From NCBI RefSeq assembly GCF_008704655.1, contig NZ_CP023688.1, positions 5,819,501 to 5,883,500 on the forward strand: 64,000 nt of DNA. The letters run 5' to 3'. Shown piece after piece: positions 40,309-48,207 of the stretch; the first letter of the stretch is position 1, and each line of letters opens with the position of its first letter. A program made the translations under genes and the position numbers. Below the pieces are notes generated by a model. That model was not told the origin of the DNA, did not search any database, and worked only from the letters and a program-made list of their open reading frames with translations. Source of the DNA: Streptomyces rimosus. Lineage in GTDB: Bacteria; Actinomycetota; Actinomycetes; Streptomycetales; Streptomycetaceae.

Positions 40309-41205
40309 TTGACCACGCACGCACCGCAGGCTTCGTCATCCGTGGCGTTGCCGGCCTCGCTCGACGAGGCCGTGGCGGCGCTCACCGCCATGCCCACCGC
40401 CGTGCCCGTAGCGGGCGGTACGGACCTGATGGCCGCCGTCAACTCCGGGCTGCTGCGGCCCGCCGGACTGGTCGGGCTCGGCCGGATCAGCGAGATCCGC
40501 GGCTGGCAGTACCAGGACGGCCACGCCCTCCTCGGCGCCGGACTGACCCTCGCGCGGATGGGCCGCCCCGACTTCGCCGCCCTCATCCCGGGCCTGGCCG
40601 CCGCGGCGCGCGCGGCCGGCCCCCCACAGGTCCGCAACGCGGGCACCCTCGGCGGCAACATCGTCACCTCCGCCCCCACCGGCGACACCCTCCCCGTGCT
40701 CGCCGCCCTCGAAGCCAACCTGGTCATCGCCGGTCCCGGCGGCGCCCGCCGCGAGATCCCGGTCAGCCACCTGCTGGCCGGCCGCGAGATGCTGCGCCCC
40801 GGCGAACTCGTCGGCTACGTACGGGTACCGCTGCTGCACGCCCCGCAGACCTTCCTGAAGGCCACCGGCCGCACCGGCCCCGGCCGCGCCACCGCCTCGG
40901 TGGCCCTCGTCCTCGACCCCGCTCGGCGCGGCGTGCGCTGCGCGGTCGGCGCGGTGGCCGCCATGCCGCTGCGCCCCCTGGAGGCCGAGGAGTGGGTGGC
41001 CTCCATCATCGACTGGGACGGCGAACGCACCCTGGTCCCCGAAGCGCTGGCCGCCTTCGGCGACTACGTCGCCGCCGCCTGCATCCCCGACCCGCCCCCG
41101 CCGCCGGACGGCACCGAGCCGCAGACCCTGCCGCCCGCCGCGCTGCACCTGCGCCGTACGGTGGCTGCCCTGGCCCGCCGAGCACTTGGGAGGGCGCTCT
41201 CGTGA
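40309..41205 (+). CDS. Molybdenum hydroxylase FAD subunit (XDH/CoxM type)
   Basis: Flavin-binding subunit of 298 residues of a xanthine dehydrogenase-family hydroxylase. FAD motifs: VPVAGGTDLMAAVNSG near 30 and AGTLGGNIVTSAPTGDTLPVLAALEA near 115. The C-terminal CODH flavoprotein domain (LLAGREMLRPGELVGYVRVPL, GRATASVALVL) follows. TTG 40309 is chosen because GGGGAAGGGG lies 8-16 nt upstream and homologues begin TTHAPQ. The stop overlaps the GTG of the Fe-S gene. Electrons pass from the Mo subunit through the Fe-S subunit to this FAD. Confidence 0.87.
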   Translation: MTTHAPQASSSVALPASLDEAVAALTAMPTAVPVAGGTDLMAAVNSGLLRPAGLVGLGRISEIRGWQYQDGHALLGAGLTLARMGRPDFAALIPGLAAAARAAGPPQVRNAGTLGGNIVTSAPTGDTLPVLAALEANLVIAGPGGARREIPVSHLLAGREMLRPGELVGYVRVPLLHAPQTFLKATGRTGPGRATASVALVLDPARRGVRCAVGAVAAMPLRPLEAEEWVASIIDWDGERTLVPEALAAFGDYVAAACIPDPPPPPDGTEPQTLPPAALHLRRTVAALARRALGRALS

Positions 41206-43358
41206 GCGACGCCGACAGCCCCGACCGTCCCGACGGGCGCAACAGCCCCGAGGACACCCAGCCGCTGCGCGTGGTGCGCCCGCAGGACCGGCAGCGGTGG
41301 GAGCCACTGCCCCAGGGCAACGAGTACGAGCAGGAGGCCACCGCCTTCGTCCAGCTCCCGGACGGCTTCACCAGCGGCCCGTACCCGGGCGGTTACGGCT
41401 ACCCCGCCTACCCGGACCCCCACCAGGCCCCCGGCGCGCCGGACGGCCACGGTGGCGCGCCCGGCCACGACGGGTACGGCGCCGACCCGCTCGCCGCGCC
41501 CGGCCACGGCTACACCCCGCCGTCCTCCTTCGCGCCGCCGACCGCGGGCGCGGCCACCGACCCGTCGGCCACCGGCCAGTGGACGATGCCGTTCGCCGAC
41601 GCACCGGCCACCGGCCTGCCCGCGCACGGCATGCCGGACCCTGGCCCGCACGGCCACTACGCCGACGGCGGCCAGGACGCCGCGCCGCACGACGCCTGGC
41701 CGGGCGCGGACGGCGGCAGCGGCACCACCGGCCAGTGGGCCATCCCCACCGCCCCGGACGAGGTGCTGGAGGAGTCCGGCGAGTACCTGCTCGGCGACGA
41801 CCGCAACCCCGCCTCCGGTTACGGGAACGCGTACGGCCACGTCGAACACGGCCACCTCCCCGCCGACCCGGCCGCGACCGGGCACTGGAACTTCACCACG
41901 GACCAGCACCCGGGCGCCGGTCACCTGCCGTACGACCAGCCCGCACACCAGCAGCCGCACCAGCACCAGCCGCCGCAGCAGCACCGCCCGGCGGACCAGG
42001 TGACGCCCGGCTACGACCCCGCGCACGGCGTGCCCCCGGCGACTGAAGCTCCTTACGACGGCGGCACGTTGGGCGGCGGCAACTGGTCGCTGCCCGCCGA
42101 CGCGCTGGCGCAGTGGCCGCCGATGCCGCGCGAGGAGGTGCGGGCGGAGCCGGAGCCGGAGGCGGTTCCTGAGCCGGAGCCTGTGGTTGAGGCGGAGGCT
42201 CCGGGGGATGCCCCGGCGGATGCCGAGGCGGGCACGGCTGAGGCGGACACCGAGGTGCCCGTTGACGCGCGTACGGAGGCGGGTACGGGCGAGGCCGGTA
42301 CGGATGAGCCCCGCGCGGATGAGCCCCGTACGGACACGAGCGCCGACGCTTCGGCCGTGGCCCCGGGAGTCGCTCCCGAAGCCGCTCCCGCAACCGTTCC
42401 CGCACCGGTCGAGGCCGACGTCGAGACCGTCCCCGAGGCAGCATCCGACGCCCCGGCGGCGCCGGAGCCCGCCGCGGCCCCGGAGGCGCCCGCCGCGGCC
42501 CCGGACGCACCCGAAGGGGAAGCACCCGAAACGGAAGCATCCGAGGAAGCCCCCGCCGAACCCACGGCTCAGCAGGACGCGACCTCTCGGCCCGCCCCGG
42601 CCCTGGAGGCCCAGGAGTCGACCACGGCGGCGGACCCGGCCGCAGCCGATCCCACCCCCGAACCGGCCCCCGACCCCCTCTCCACCACCCACGACGACCA
42701 CGACGAACACCCCCACACCTCCTACGTCCTGACCGTCAACGGCACCGACCGCCCCGTCACCGACGCCTGGATCGGCGAGTCGCTGCTGTACGTGCTGCGC
42801 GAGCGCCTCGGCCTCGCCGGGGCCAAGGACGGCTGTTCGCAAGGGGAGTGCGGGGCCTGCTCCGTACAGGTCGACGGGCGGCTCGTGGCGTCGTGCCTGG
42901 TGCCCGCCGCGACCACCGCGGGCAGCGAGGTCCGTACGGTCGAGGGCCTGGCCCGGAACGGCGCGCCCTCCGACGTGCAGCGCGCCCTGGCCGAATCCGG
43001 CGCCGTCCAGTGCGGCTTCTGCATCCCCGGCATGGCCATGACCGTCCACGACCTGCTGGAAGGCAACCACGCGCCCACCGAGCTGGAGACGCGCCAGGCG
43101 CTGTGCGGCAACCTGTGCCGCTGCTCGGGCTACCGGGGCGTACTCGACGCGGTCAACGAGGTCGCCCGTAACCGTGCCGACGCCGCGGCAGCCGCCGAAG
43201 AGGCCGCGGCCGCCGCCCCCGAGGAGCCCGGCACCCCGCGCATCCCGCACCAGGCGGGCCCCGCCGACCCGCAGGGCCCCGCATCCCACGGCCACCACCC
43301 CCACGGGCCGCACCCCCACGGCCCGGGCGCAGATCCGCAGTCCGGAGGCTCCGCATGA
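41202..43358 (+). CDS. 2Fe-2S subunit with a 500-residue disordered N-terminal extension
   Basis: Electron-transfer subunit of the same hydroxylase, 718 residues. Only the C-terminal 170 or so are ferredoxin-like: CSQGECGACSVQVDGRLVASC (first cluster), then CGFCIPGM and CRCSGY (second cluster). The first 290 residues are Pro/Gly/His/Gln-rich with a recurring TG-Q/H-W motif (near 122, 175, 225, and GGNW near 292). Residues about 300-505 are acidic Glu/Pro/Ala-rich. Usual CoxS/XdhB-type subunits have 150-180 residues, so this is more than four times the normal length. GTG 41202 overlaps the FAD gene stop and the frame is unbroken, so the extension is real coding sequence. Confidence 0.88.
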   Translation: MSDADSPDRPDGRNSPEDTQPLRVVRPQDRQRWEPLPQGNEYEQEATAFVQLPDGFTSGPYPGGYGYPAYPDPHQAPGAPDGHGGAPGHDGYGADPLAAPGHGYTPPSSFAPPTAGAATDPSATGQWTMPFADAPATGLPAHGMPDPGPHGHYADGGQDAAPHDAWPGADGGSGTTGQWAIPTAPDEVLEESGEYLLGDDRNPASGYGNAYGHVEHGHLPADPAATGHWNFTTDQHPGAGHLPYDQPAHQQPHQHQPPQQHRPADQVTPGYDPAHGVPPATEAPYDGGTLGGGNWSLPADALAQWPPMPREEVRAEPEPEAVPEPEPVVEAEAPGDAPADAEAGTAEADTEVPVDARTEAGTGEAGTDEPRADEPRTDTSADASAVAPGVAPEAAPATVPAPVEADVETVPEAASDAPAAPEPAAAPEAPAAAPDAPEGEAPETEASEEAPAEPTAQQDATSRPAPALEAQESTTAADPAAADPTPEPAPDPLSTTHDDHDEHPHTSYVLTVNGTDRPVTDAWIGESLLYVLRERLGLAGAKDGCSQGECGACSVQVDGRLVASCLVPAATTAGSEVRTVEGLARNGAPSDVQRALAESGAVQCGFCIPGMAMTVHDLLEGNHAPTELETRQALCGNLCRCSGYRGVLDAVNEVARNRADAAAAAEEAAAAAPEEPGTPRIPHQAGPADPQGPASHGHHPHGPHPHGPGADPQSGGSA

Positions 43359-45673
43359 CCGGCACACCCGAGGGCGGCGCCGTCACCGCCACCCCCGCCG
43401 CGGGCGTCCCCCTCCCCGCCGAGCCGCCCCCGCACGGCCTCGGCGTCTCCCTGCCGTCCGCCGACGCCCCCGCCAAGACGGAGGGCGTCTTCCCCTACGC
43501 CTCCGACCTATGGGCCGAGGGCCTGCTGTGGGCGGCGGTGCTGCGCTCCCCGCACGCCAGCGCCCGCATCCTGTCGGTGGACACCGGGCCGGCCGCCGAG
43601 ATGCCGGGCGTACGGGCCGTCGTCACACACGCGGACGTACCGGGTGACCCCGGGCACGGCCGGGGCACGCCCGACCGCCCGGTCTTCGCCCACGACGTGG
43701 TCCGCCACCACGGCGAGCCGATCGCCGCCGTCGCCGCCGACCATCCCGACACGGCCCGGCTGGCGGCGGCCGCCATCGCCGTCGAGTACGAGGTGCTGGA
43801 GCCGGTCACCGACCCCCAACTCGCCTTCGAGGCCGAGCCGCTGCACCCGGACGGCAACCTGATCCGGCACATCCCGCTGCACTTCGGCGACCCCGAGGTG
43901 GTGGGCGAGACCATCGTCGAGGGCCTGTACCGCATCGGCCGCCAGGACCCGGCGCCGATCGGCGCCGAGGCCGGACTCGCGGTGCCGCGCCCGGACGGCG
44001 GCGTCGAGATCTACACCGCCTCCACCGACCCGCACGCCGACCGCGACCTGGCCGCCGCCTGCTTCGGGCTGGAACCGGAGCGGGTCCGCGTCGTCGTCAC
44101 CGGCGTGCCCGGCGCCACCGCGGACCGCGAGGACCCGGGCATGCAGCTCGCTCTCGGGCTGCTCGCCCTGCGCACCGGCTGCCCGGTCAAACTGACCGCC
44201 ACCCGTGAGGAGTCCTTCCTCGGCCACGCCCACCGCCACCCCACCCTCCTGCGCTACCGCCACCACGCGGACGCCGAAGGCAAGCTGGTCAAGGTCGAGG
44301 CGCAGATCCTGATGGACGCGGGCGCGTACGCGGACACCTCCGCCGAGGCGCTGGCCGCCGCCGTCTCCTTCGCCTGCGGCCCGTACGTCGTCCCGCACGC
44401 CTTCGTCGAGGGCTGGGCGGTCCGCACGAACAACCCGCCGTCCGGGCACCTGCGCGGCGAAGGCGCGATGCAGGTGTGCGCCGCCTACGAGGGCCAGATG
44501 GACAAGCTCGCCGCCAAGCTGGGCATGGACCCCGCCGAGCTGCGGCTGCGCAATGTGATGGCCACCGGCGACCTGCTGCCCACCGGCCAGACCGTCACCT
44601 GCCCGGCGCCGGTCGCCGAACTGCTGCGCGCCGTCAAGGACGAGCCGCTGCCCGAACTCCCCAAGGACACCCCCGAGGAGGACTGGCTGCTGCCCGGCGG
44701 CCTGGAGGGCGCGGGCGAGCCGTCCGCGGTGCGCCGCGGCGTCGGCTACGCGCTCGGCATGGTCCACATGCTCGGCGCGGAGGGCGCCGACGAGGTCTCC
44801 ACCGCCACGGTCAAGGTCAGCGGCTCGGTCGCCACCGTGCTGTGCGCCGCGGTCGAGACCGGATCCGGCTTCTCCACCCTCGCCCGGCAGATCGTCCAGG
44901 AAACCCTGGGCGTCGAAGAGGTGCACGTCGCCCCCGTCGACACCGACCAGCCGTCCGCCGGGCGCGCCTGCCACGGCCGGCACACCTGGGTCTCCGGCGG
45001 TGCCGTCGAACGCGCCGCCAAGATGGTGCGCACCCAGCTCCTCCAGCCGCTGGCCCACAAGTTCGGCATGTCCACCGAACTCCTCCAGATCACCGACGGC
45101 AAGATCACCTCGTACGACGGCGTGCTCAGCACCACCGTCGCCGAGGCCCTCGACGGCAAGGAACTCTGGGCCACCGCCCAGTGCCGCCCCCACCCGACCG
45201 AGCCCCTGGACGAGACCGGCCAGGGCGACGCCTTCGTCGGCCTCGCCTTCTGCGCCATCCGCTGTGTCGCGGACGTCGACATCGAACTCGGCACCGTCCG
45301 CGTCGTGGAGATGACCGTCGCCCAGGACGTCGGCCGCGTCCTCAACCCCCGCCAACTGCGCGCCCGTATCGAGGCCGGAGTCACCCAGGGCCTCGGCGCG
45401 GCCCTCATGGAAAACCTCCGCACCACCCGCGGCCAGATCCGCCACCCCGACCTCACCGGCTACGTCATGCCCACGGCCCTCGACGCCCCCGACATCCGCA
45501 TCGTCAAACTGGTCGAGGAACGCGACGTAGTAGCCCCCTTCGGCGCCAAACCGGCCAGCGCCGTCCCGGTCGTCACCTCCCCGGCCGCGGTAGCCTCCGC
45601 CGTACGCGCCGCCACGGGCCGCCCGATAGGCCGCCTCCCGATCCGGCCGCAGGCGGCGGTGGCGCAGCAGTAG
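43355..45673 (+). CDS. Molybdenum hydroxylase large subunit (XDH/CoxL type)
   Basis: Molybdopterin-binding subunit of 772 residues. An N-terminal a/b hammerhead (KTEGVFPYASDLWAEGLLWAAVLRSPHASARIL) is followed by the MoCo domains (EGLYRIGRQDPAPIGAEAG, FLGHAHRHPTLLRYRHHADAEG, PPSGHLRGEGAMQVCAAYEGQMDKLAAKLGMDP, GYALGMVHMLGAEGADEVSTATVKV). Two motifs deviate. Where family members have RGFG there is RGEG, and where the catalytic-Glu segment G-x-G-E is expected near the C-terminus there is APFGAKPASAVPV. The substrate is therefore uncertain and may not be a purine. The ATG overlaps the Fe-S stop by 4 nt. Confidence 0.86.
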   Translation: MTGTPEGGAVTATPAAGVPLPAEPPPHGLGVSLPSADAPAKTEGVFPYASDLWAEGLLWAAVLRSPHASARILSVDTGPAAEMPGVRAVVTHADVPGDPGHGRGTPDRPVFAHDVVRHHGEPIAAVAADHPDTARLAAAAIAVEYEVLEPVTDPQLAFEAEPLHPDGNLIRHIPLHFGDPEVVGETIVEGLYRIGRQDPAPIGAEAGLAVPRPDGGVEIYTASTDPHADRDLAAACFGLEPERVRVVVTGVPGATADREDPGMQLALGLLALRTGCPVKLTATREESFLGHAHRHPTLLRYRHHADAEGKLVKVEAQILMDAGAYADTSAEALAAAVSFACGPYVVPHAFVEGWAVRTNNPPSGHLRGEGAMQVCAAYEGQMDKLAAKLGMDPAELRLRNVMATGDLLPTGQTVTCPAPVAELLRAVKDEPLPELPKDTPEEDWLLPGGLEGAGEPSAVRRGVGYALGMVHMLGAEGADEVSTATVKVSGSVATVLCAAVETGSGFSTLARQIVQETLGVEEVHVAPVDTDQPSAGRACHGRHTWVSGGAVERAAKMVRTQLLQPLAHKFGMSTELLQITDGKITSYDGVLSTTVAEALDGKELWATAQCRPHPTEPLDETGQGDAFVGLAFCAIRCVADVDIELGTVRVVEMTVAQDVGRVLNPRQLRARIEAGVTQGLGAALMENLRTTRGQIRHPDLTGYVMPTALDAPDIRIVKLVEERDVVAPFGAKPASAVPVVTSPAAVASAVRAATGRPIGRLPIRPQAAVAQQ

Positions 45674-45692
45674 GCGCGGCGTACGCGCGTGA

Positions 45693-45724
45693 AAGGCGGG
45701 CCCGTACTCGTACGGGCCCGCCTT
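45693..45724. terminator. Bidirectional terminator after the hydroxylase operon
   Basis: A perfect 14-bp stem (45693-45706 with 45711-45724, loop CTCG) lies between the operon and the leftward XRE remnant. Confidence 0.8.
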
Positions 45725-45757
45725 CCGCTATGCGGCCATATGGCTACGGCTACACGG

Positions 45758-46657
45758 CTATGCGGCGCGGACCAGCGAGCGGGCCCGCTCATTGAAGTCG
45801 GCCACAAGCGGATTCTTCCCAAAGGAAACCATCCGGCGCTGAATGTCCTGCACGGCCTCCACACAACGGCTCGACTTCACCTGGGAAGCCAGGTACAGCG
45901 TCCGTACGCCGGCGGCGTGCGCCGCATCGAGATCGTTGCGCTGCAAATGGGACACCGCCACCACGGCTTGCGACATGGCGCCACGACGGGCCCGCTTCTG
46001 CCGCTCCGCGTGGCGGATCGAGGATTGCGCGTGCTCCTCCGCGTGGCCCGGCTGCCCCATGTCCCGGAAAGCGTTCGCCCATTCACCGCCGAGATAGGCG
46101 GGGTCGATGAAGGCCGCCCACTCGGGCTCATCGGCCAGGTCGACCTTGGTGTACGCGGTCTGTGCCTCATGAATCGCATGAGCCGCGGCTTTCGGCTCAC
46201 CGAGTACGGCGAGGGCGCGCGCCTCCAGCGTCCACAGGTCGGCCAGGCATGCGTTCGACATGGTCTTCGCCAGCCCGTGCCGCCCGGCCTGGGCCAGCCG
46301 ACGGCCCTCGGCGGGGTGCCCCACCAGTGTGGCTTGGTCGGCCATACCGGCGAGCACATGGGCGCCCAGGGCAGCATTGCCGCTCTCCTCCGCCAACCGA
46401 AGCGACTGGATCAGAAACCGCTGGGCCGTCCCGTGTTCGCCATTGTCATAGGCCATCCACCCGGCCAAGTAGGTCTGCTCGCTCGCCGCTTCACAGAGGG
46501 CCTCTACGTGAGCGCCCGGTCAACGGGCCGTGTCGGAAGACACGTGAGGGTGGCCCCGTTCCGCAGCCTTCACCTGTACGGCCCGGCCCCGTGCGCGCTT
46601 GCTCCAGCCCGAGCGCTCCAGCCAGTCGGCCAACTTGTCATTCGGAACTTTCGCCAC
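45758..46657 (-). pseudogene. XRE-type regulator with TPR domain, internally deleted
   Basis: The N-terminus of a streptomycete XRE/TPR regulator (VAKVPNDKLADWLERSGWSK then AVQVKAAERGHPHVSSDTAR) begins at GTG 46657 with a good GGGAG site. It meets TGA at 46520. The same frame resumes at once with HVEALCEAASEQTYLAGWMA and about 240 residues of TPR-like helices ending SLVRAA at 45758. Intact relatives are longer, with the rest of the DNA-binding domain and some 150-200 residues between these parts. This looks like an internal deletion that left a stop at the junction. The TPR part could still be made from ATG 46468. Confidence 0.75.
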
Positions 46658-46808
46658 GGTCGACTCCCGCCCGATTGGCACGGCTGGCTGTAAAGGCCAA
46701 GAAAATTCACTGCCTTTCACTACCCCTCCCACGCTATCCCTCCTCGGACCGTGGCGGTTGGCTTTGCGTAAAGGTTCCTCAGCAGGGATGAAGCGAAGGC
46801 TGTGAGAG

Positions 46809-47081
46809 ATGACCTACAGAAAAGGCGTCTGGGTGTTCGACCGGAGTAACGGCCGTGTCGGCAAGGTGTTGCGCGAGGTCGGGGGCCGAGTGCTGCTCGT
46901 GGATTCGGTAGGAAACGACTGGACGGCAGGGGCTTCCGGGCTCCGGCTGGCTACCGGGGGCGAACGCGAAATGGCCGCCCCGGTACTACGACACGGAGGC
47001 GATCCCCATGACACCCGGCGGATACCTCAGCCCACCCGTCCATCTAACGGAACCATTCGACCTGGATCCGTCGCCCGTTGA
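46809..47081 (+). CDS. Small hypothetical protein paired with XRE regulators
   Basis: 90 residues. The first 50 (MTYRKGVWVFDRSNGRVGKV then a beta-rich VLLVDSVGNDWTA region) are a small SH3- or KOW-like barrel. The remainder is polar and may be out-of-register tail. Similar short proteins sit divergently to XRE/TPR regulators in streptomycetes. Here the partner regulator is broken, so this gene may be an orphan. It overlaps the next frame by 74 nt. Ribosome site is weak (GTGAGAG). Confidence 0.55.
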   Translation: MTYRKGVWVFDRSNGRVGKVLREVGGRVLLVDSVGNDWTAGASGLRLATGGEREMAAPVLRHGGDPHDTRRIPQPTRPSNGTIRPGSVAR

Positions 47082-47220
47082 AGGCTGCTCCGTGTGCCAG
47101 GAGAAGGCCGATGAGCGCCGGCAGGCCCTCGACCTGGGGTTCATGGCTGTAGCGGTTTGCGCGGCAATCGAAATCGGACGTCATCCGAGACATCGGGTGA
47201 AGCCGTCGACGCAGCAGTAG
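47008..47220 (+). CDS. Small hypothetical protein with CxxC
   Basis: 70 residues: MTPGGYLSPPVHLTEPFDLD then PSPVEGCSVCQEKADERRQA, with one CxxC and a His/Arg tail. GGAGGCGAT lies 7 nt before ATG 47008, a better ribosome site than that of the overlapping upstream gene. A familiar companion of XRE/TPR regulators in streptomycetes; function unknown. Confidence 0.6.
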   Translation: MTPGGYLSPPVHLTEPFDLDPSPVEGCSVCQEKADERRQALDLGFMAVAVCAAIEIGRHPRHRVKPSTQQ

Positions 47221-47283
47221 AGGAGTCCGAACGCACGTGCAGGCGGTCCCGTACGAGTACGAAACCGCCTTCACGCATATACG

Positions 47284-47355
47284 AGGCCGTGATCGGATTC
47301 GAACCGACGTAACCGGATTTGCAGTCCGGCCCCTCAACCGCTCGGGCACACGGCC
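47284..47355 (-). tRNA. tRNA-Cys (GCA)
   Basis: A 72-nt cloverleaf on the minus strand: acceptor GGCCGTG/CACGGCC, anticodon stem CCGGA/TCCGG with loop CTGCAAA, T-arm with GGTTCGAATCC. The anticodon is at 47320-47322. Discriminator U73 is the CysRS identity base, and CCA is not encoded. Confidence 0.95.
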
Positions 47356-47444
47356 GTGTTGGTGTGGTGTTTTGAGAATAGGCCGGTGGGTCGGGGGCGG
47401 GGCAAGGGTTCTGGGCGGGGTGCCATGAGGTTGCAATGTGGTGT

Positions 47445-48047
47445 TCACGGGGCCGGGGCGGGGTGGGCGAAGGAGCGGAGCATGGTCTCGATGGCGTGCA
47501 GGGGGAGTACGTGGTCCACGGCGCCGGCCTTCAGGGTGGCCTCGGGCATGCCGGGGTACTCGGCGGTGTCCGGGTCCTGGACCACCACGGTGCCGCCGCG
47601 GTCCTTGACGGCCTGGGCGCCCTGTGCGCCGTCACGGCCCGTACCGCTGAGCACGAAGACCCAGGCCCGCTGCCCATAGTGCTCGGCGAGCGAGGTGAAC
47701 AGCCGGTCCGCCGCGGGCCTGACCCTGTTGACGCGCGCCGTGTCGGCCAGCCGCAGTGTGCCGTCCGGCTCGATGAGCAGATGGCGGTCGGGGGGTGCCA
47801 GGTAGACCCGGCCGGCGACGGCCCGTTCGCCGTCCCGGGCCAGTGTGACCGGTACCCGGGTGCGCCGTTGGAGGACCGTGTCGAGCACGGTGCGGTGCCG
47901 CGGGCTGAGGTGCTGCACCACCAGCGTCGGTACCGGAGGGCCCGAGGTGAACGAGCCGAACAGTTCCAGCAGCGCGAACACCCCGCCCGCGGAGGCGGCG
48001 ATGGCCACTACGGCACAGCTCTCGTCGATGCATTGCGGCGGTGCCAT
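47445..48047 (-). CDS. CheB-type methylesterase domain protein
   Basis: 200-residue single-domain protein resembling the catalytic half of the chemotaxis methylesterase CheB. The triad is present: Ser19 in AIAASAGGV, His in VQHLSPRH and Asp in LSGTGRDGAQGA. Substrate-side text RVYLAPPDRHLL and GMPEATLKAGAVDHVLPL is also conserved. There is no receiver domain. Streptomycetes are non-motile and no CheR, CheA or MCP gene lies nearby, so the substrate is probably not a chemoreceptor. ATG 48047 is chosen. Monocistronic between tRNA-Cys and an MFS gene. Confidence 0.85.
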   Translation of the reverse strand: MAPPQCIDESCAVVAIAASAGGVFALLELFGSFTSGPPVPTLVVQHLSPRHRTVLDTVLQRRTRVPVTLARDGERAVAGRVYLAPPDRHLLIEPDGTLRLADTARVNRVRPAADRLFTSLAEHYGQRAWVFVLSGTGRDGAQGAQAVKDRGGTVVVQDPDTAEYPGMPEATLKAGAVDHVLPLHAIETMLRSFAHPAPAP

Positions 48048-48195
48048 ATCGGGAGCCTAGGGGGAGCGCCCGCGGGGCAACACACCCAAGGGCCCGCGGG
48101 GCGGCGCACCCTGGTGGCCGCGGGGCGGCGCACCTAGTTCCAAGGGCCGAGAAGATCTCCGTCCCGCGACAGGGGCGCACCTGAGTTACGCCTCT

Positions 48196-48201
48196 TACGC
48201 T
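48196..48201 (+). promoter_or_regulatory. Putative -10 box of a leaderless MFS mRNA
   Basis: TACGCT ends 6 nt before the ATG at 48208, with no ribosome-binding site between. Confidence 0.4.
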
Positions 48202-48207
48202 GACCGC

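Noticed and set aside
39249..43358. A single 1369-residue protein covering GH20 3' end, FAD subunit and Fe-S subunit
   Set aside because: The first 650 codons are Arg/Pro/Gly shadow text in the wrong frame of real genes; the GTG at 41202 overlapping the FAD stop is the natural start.
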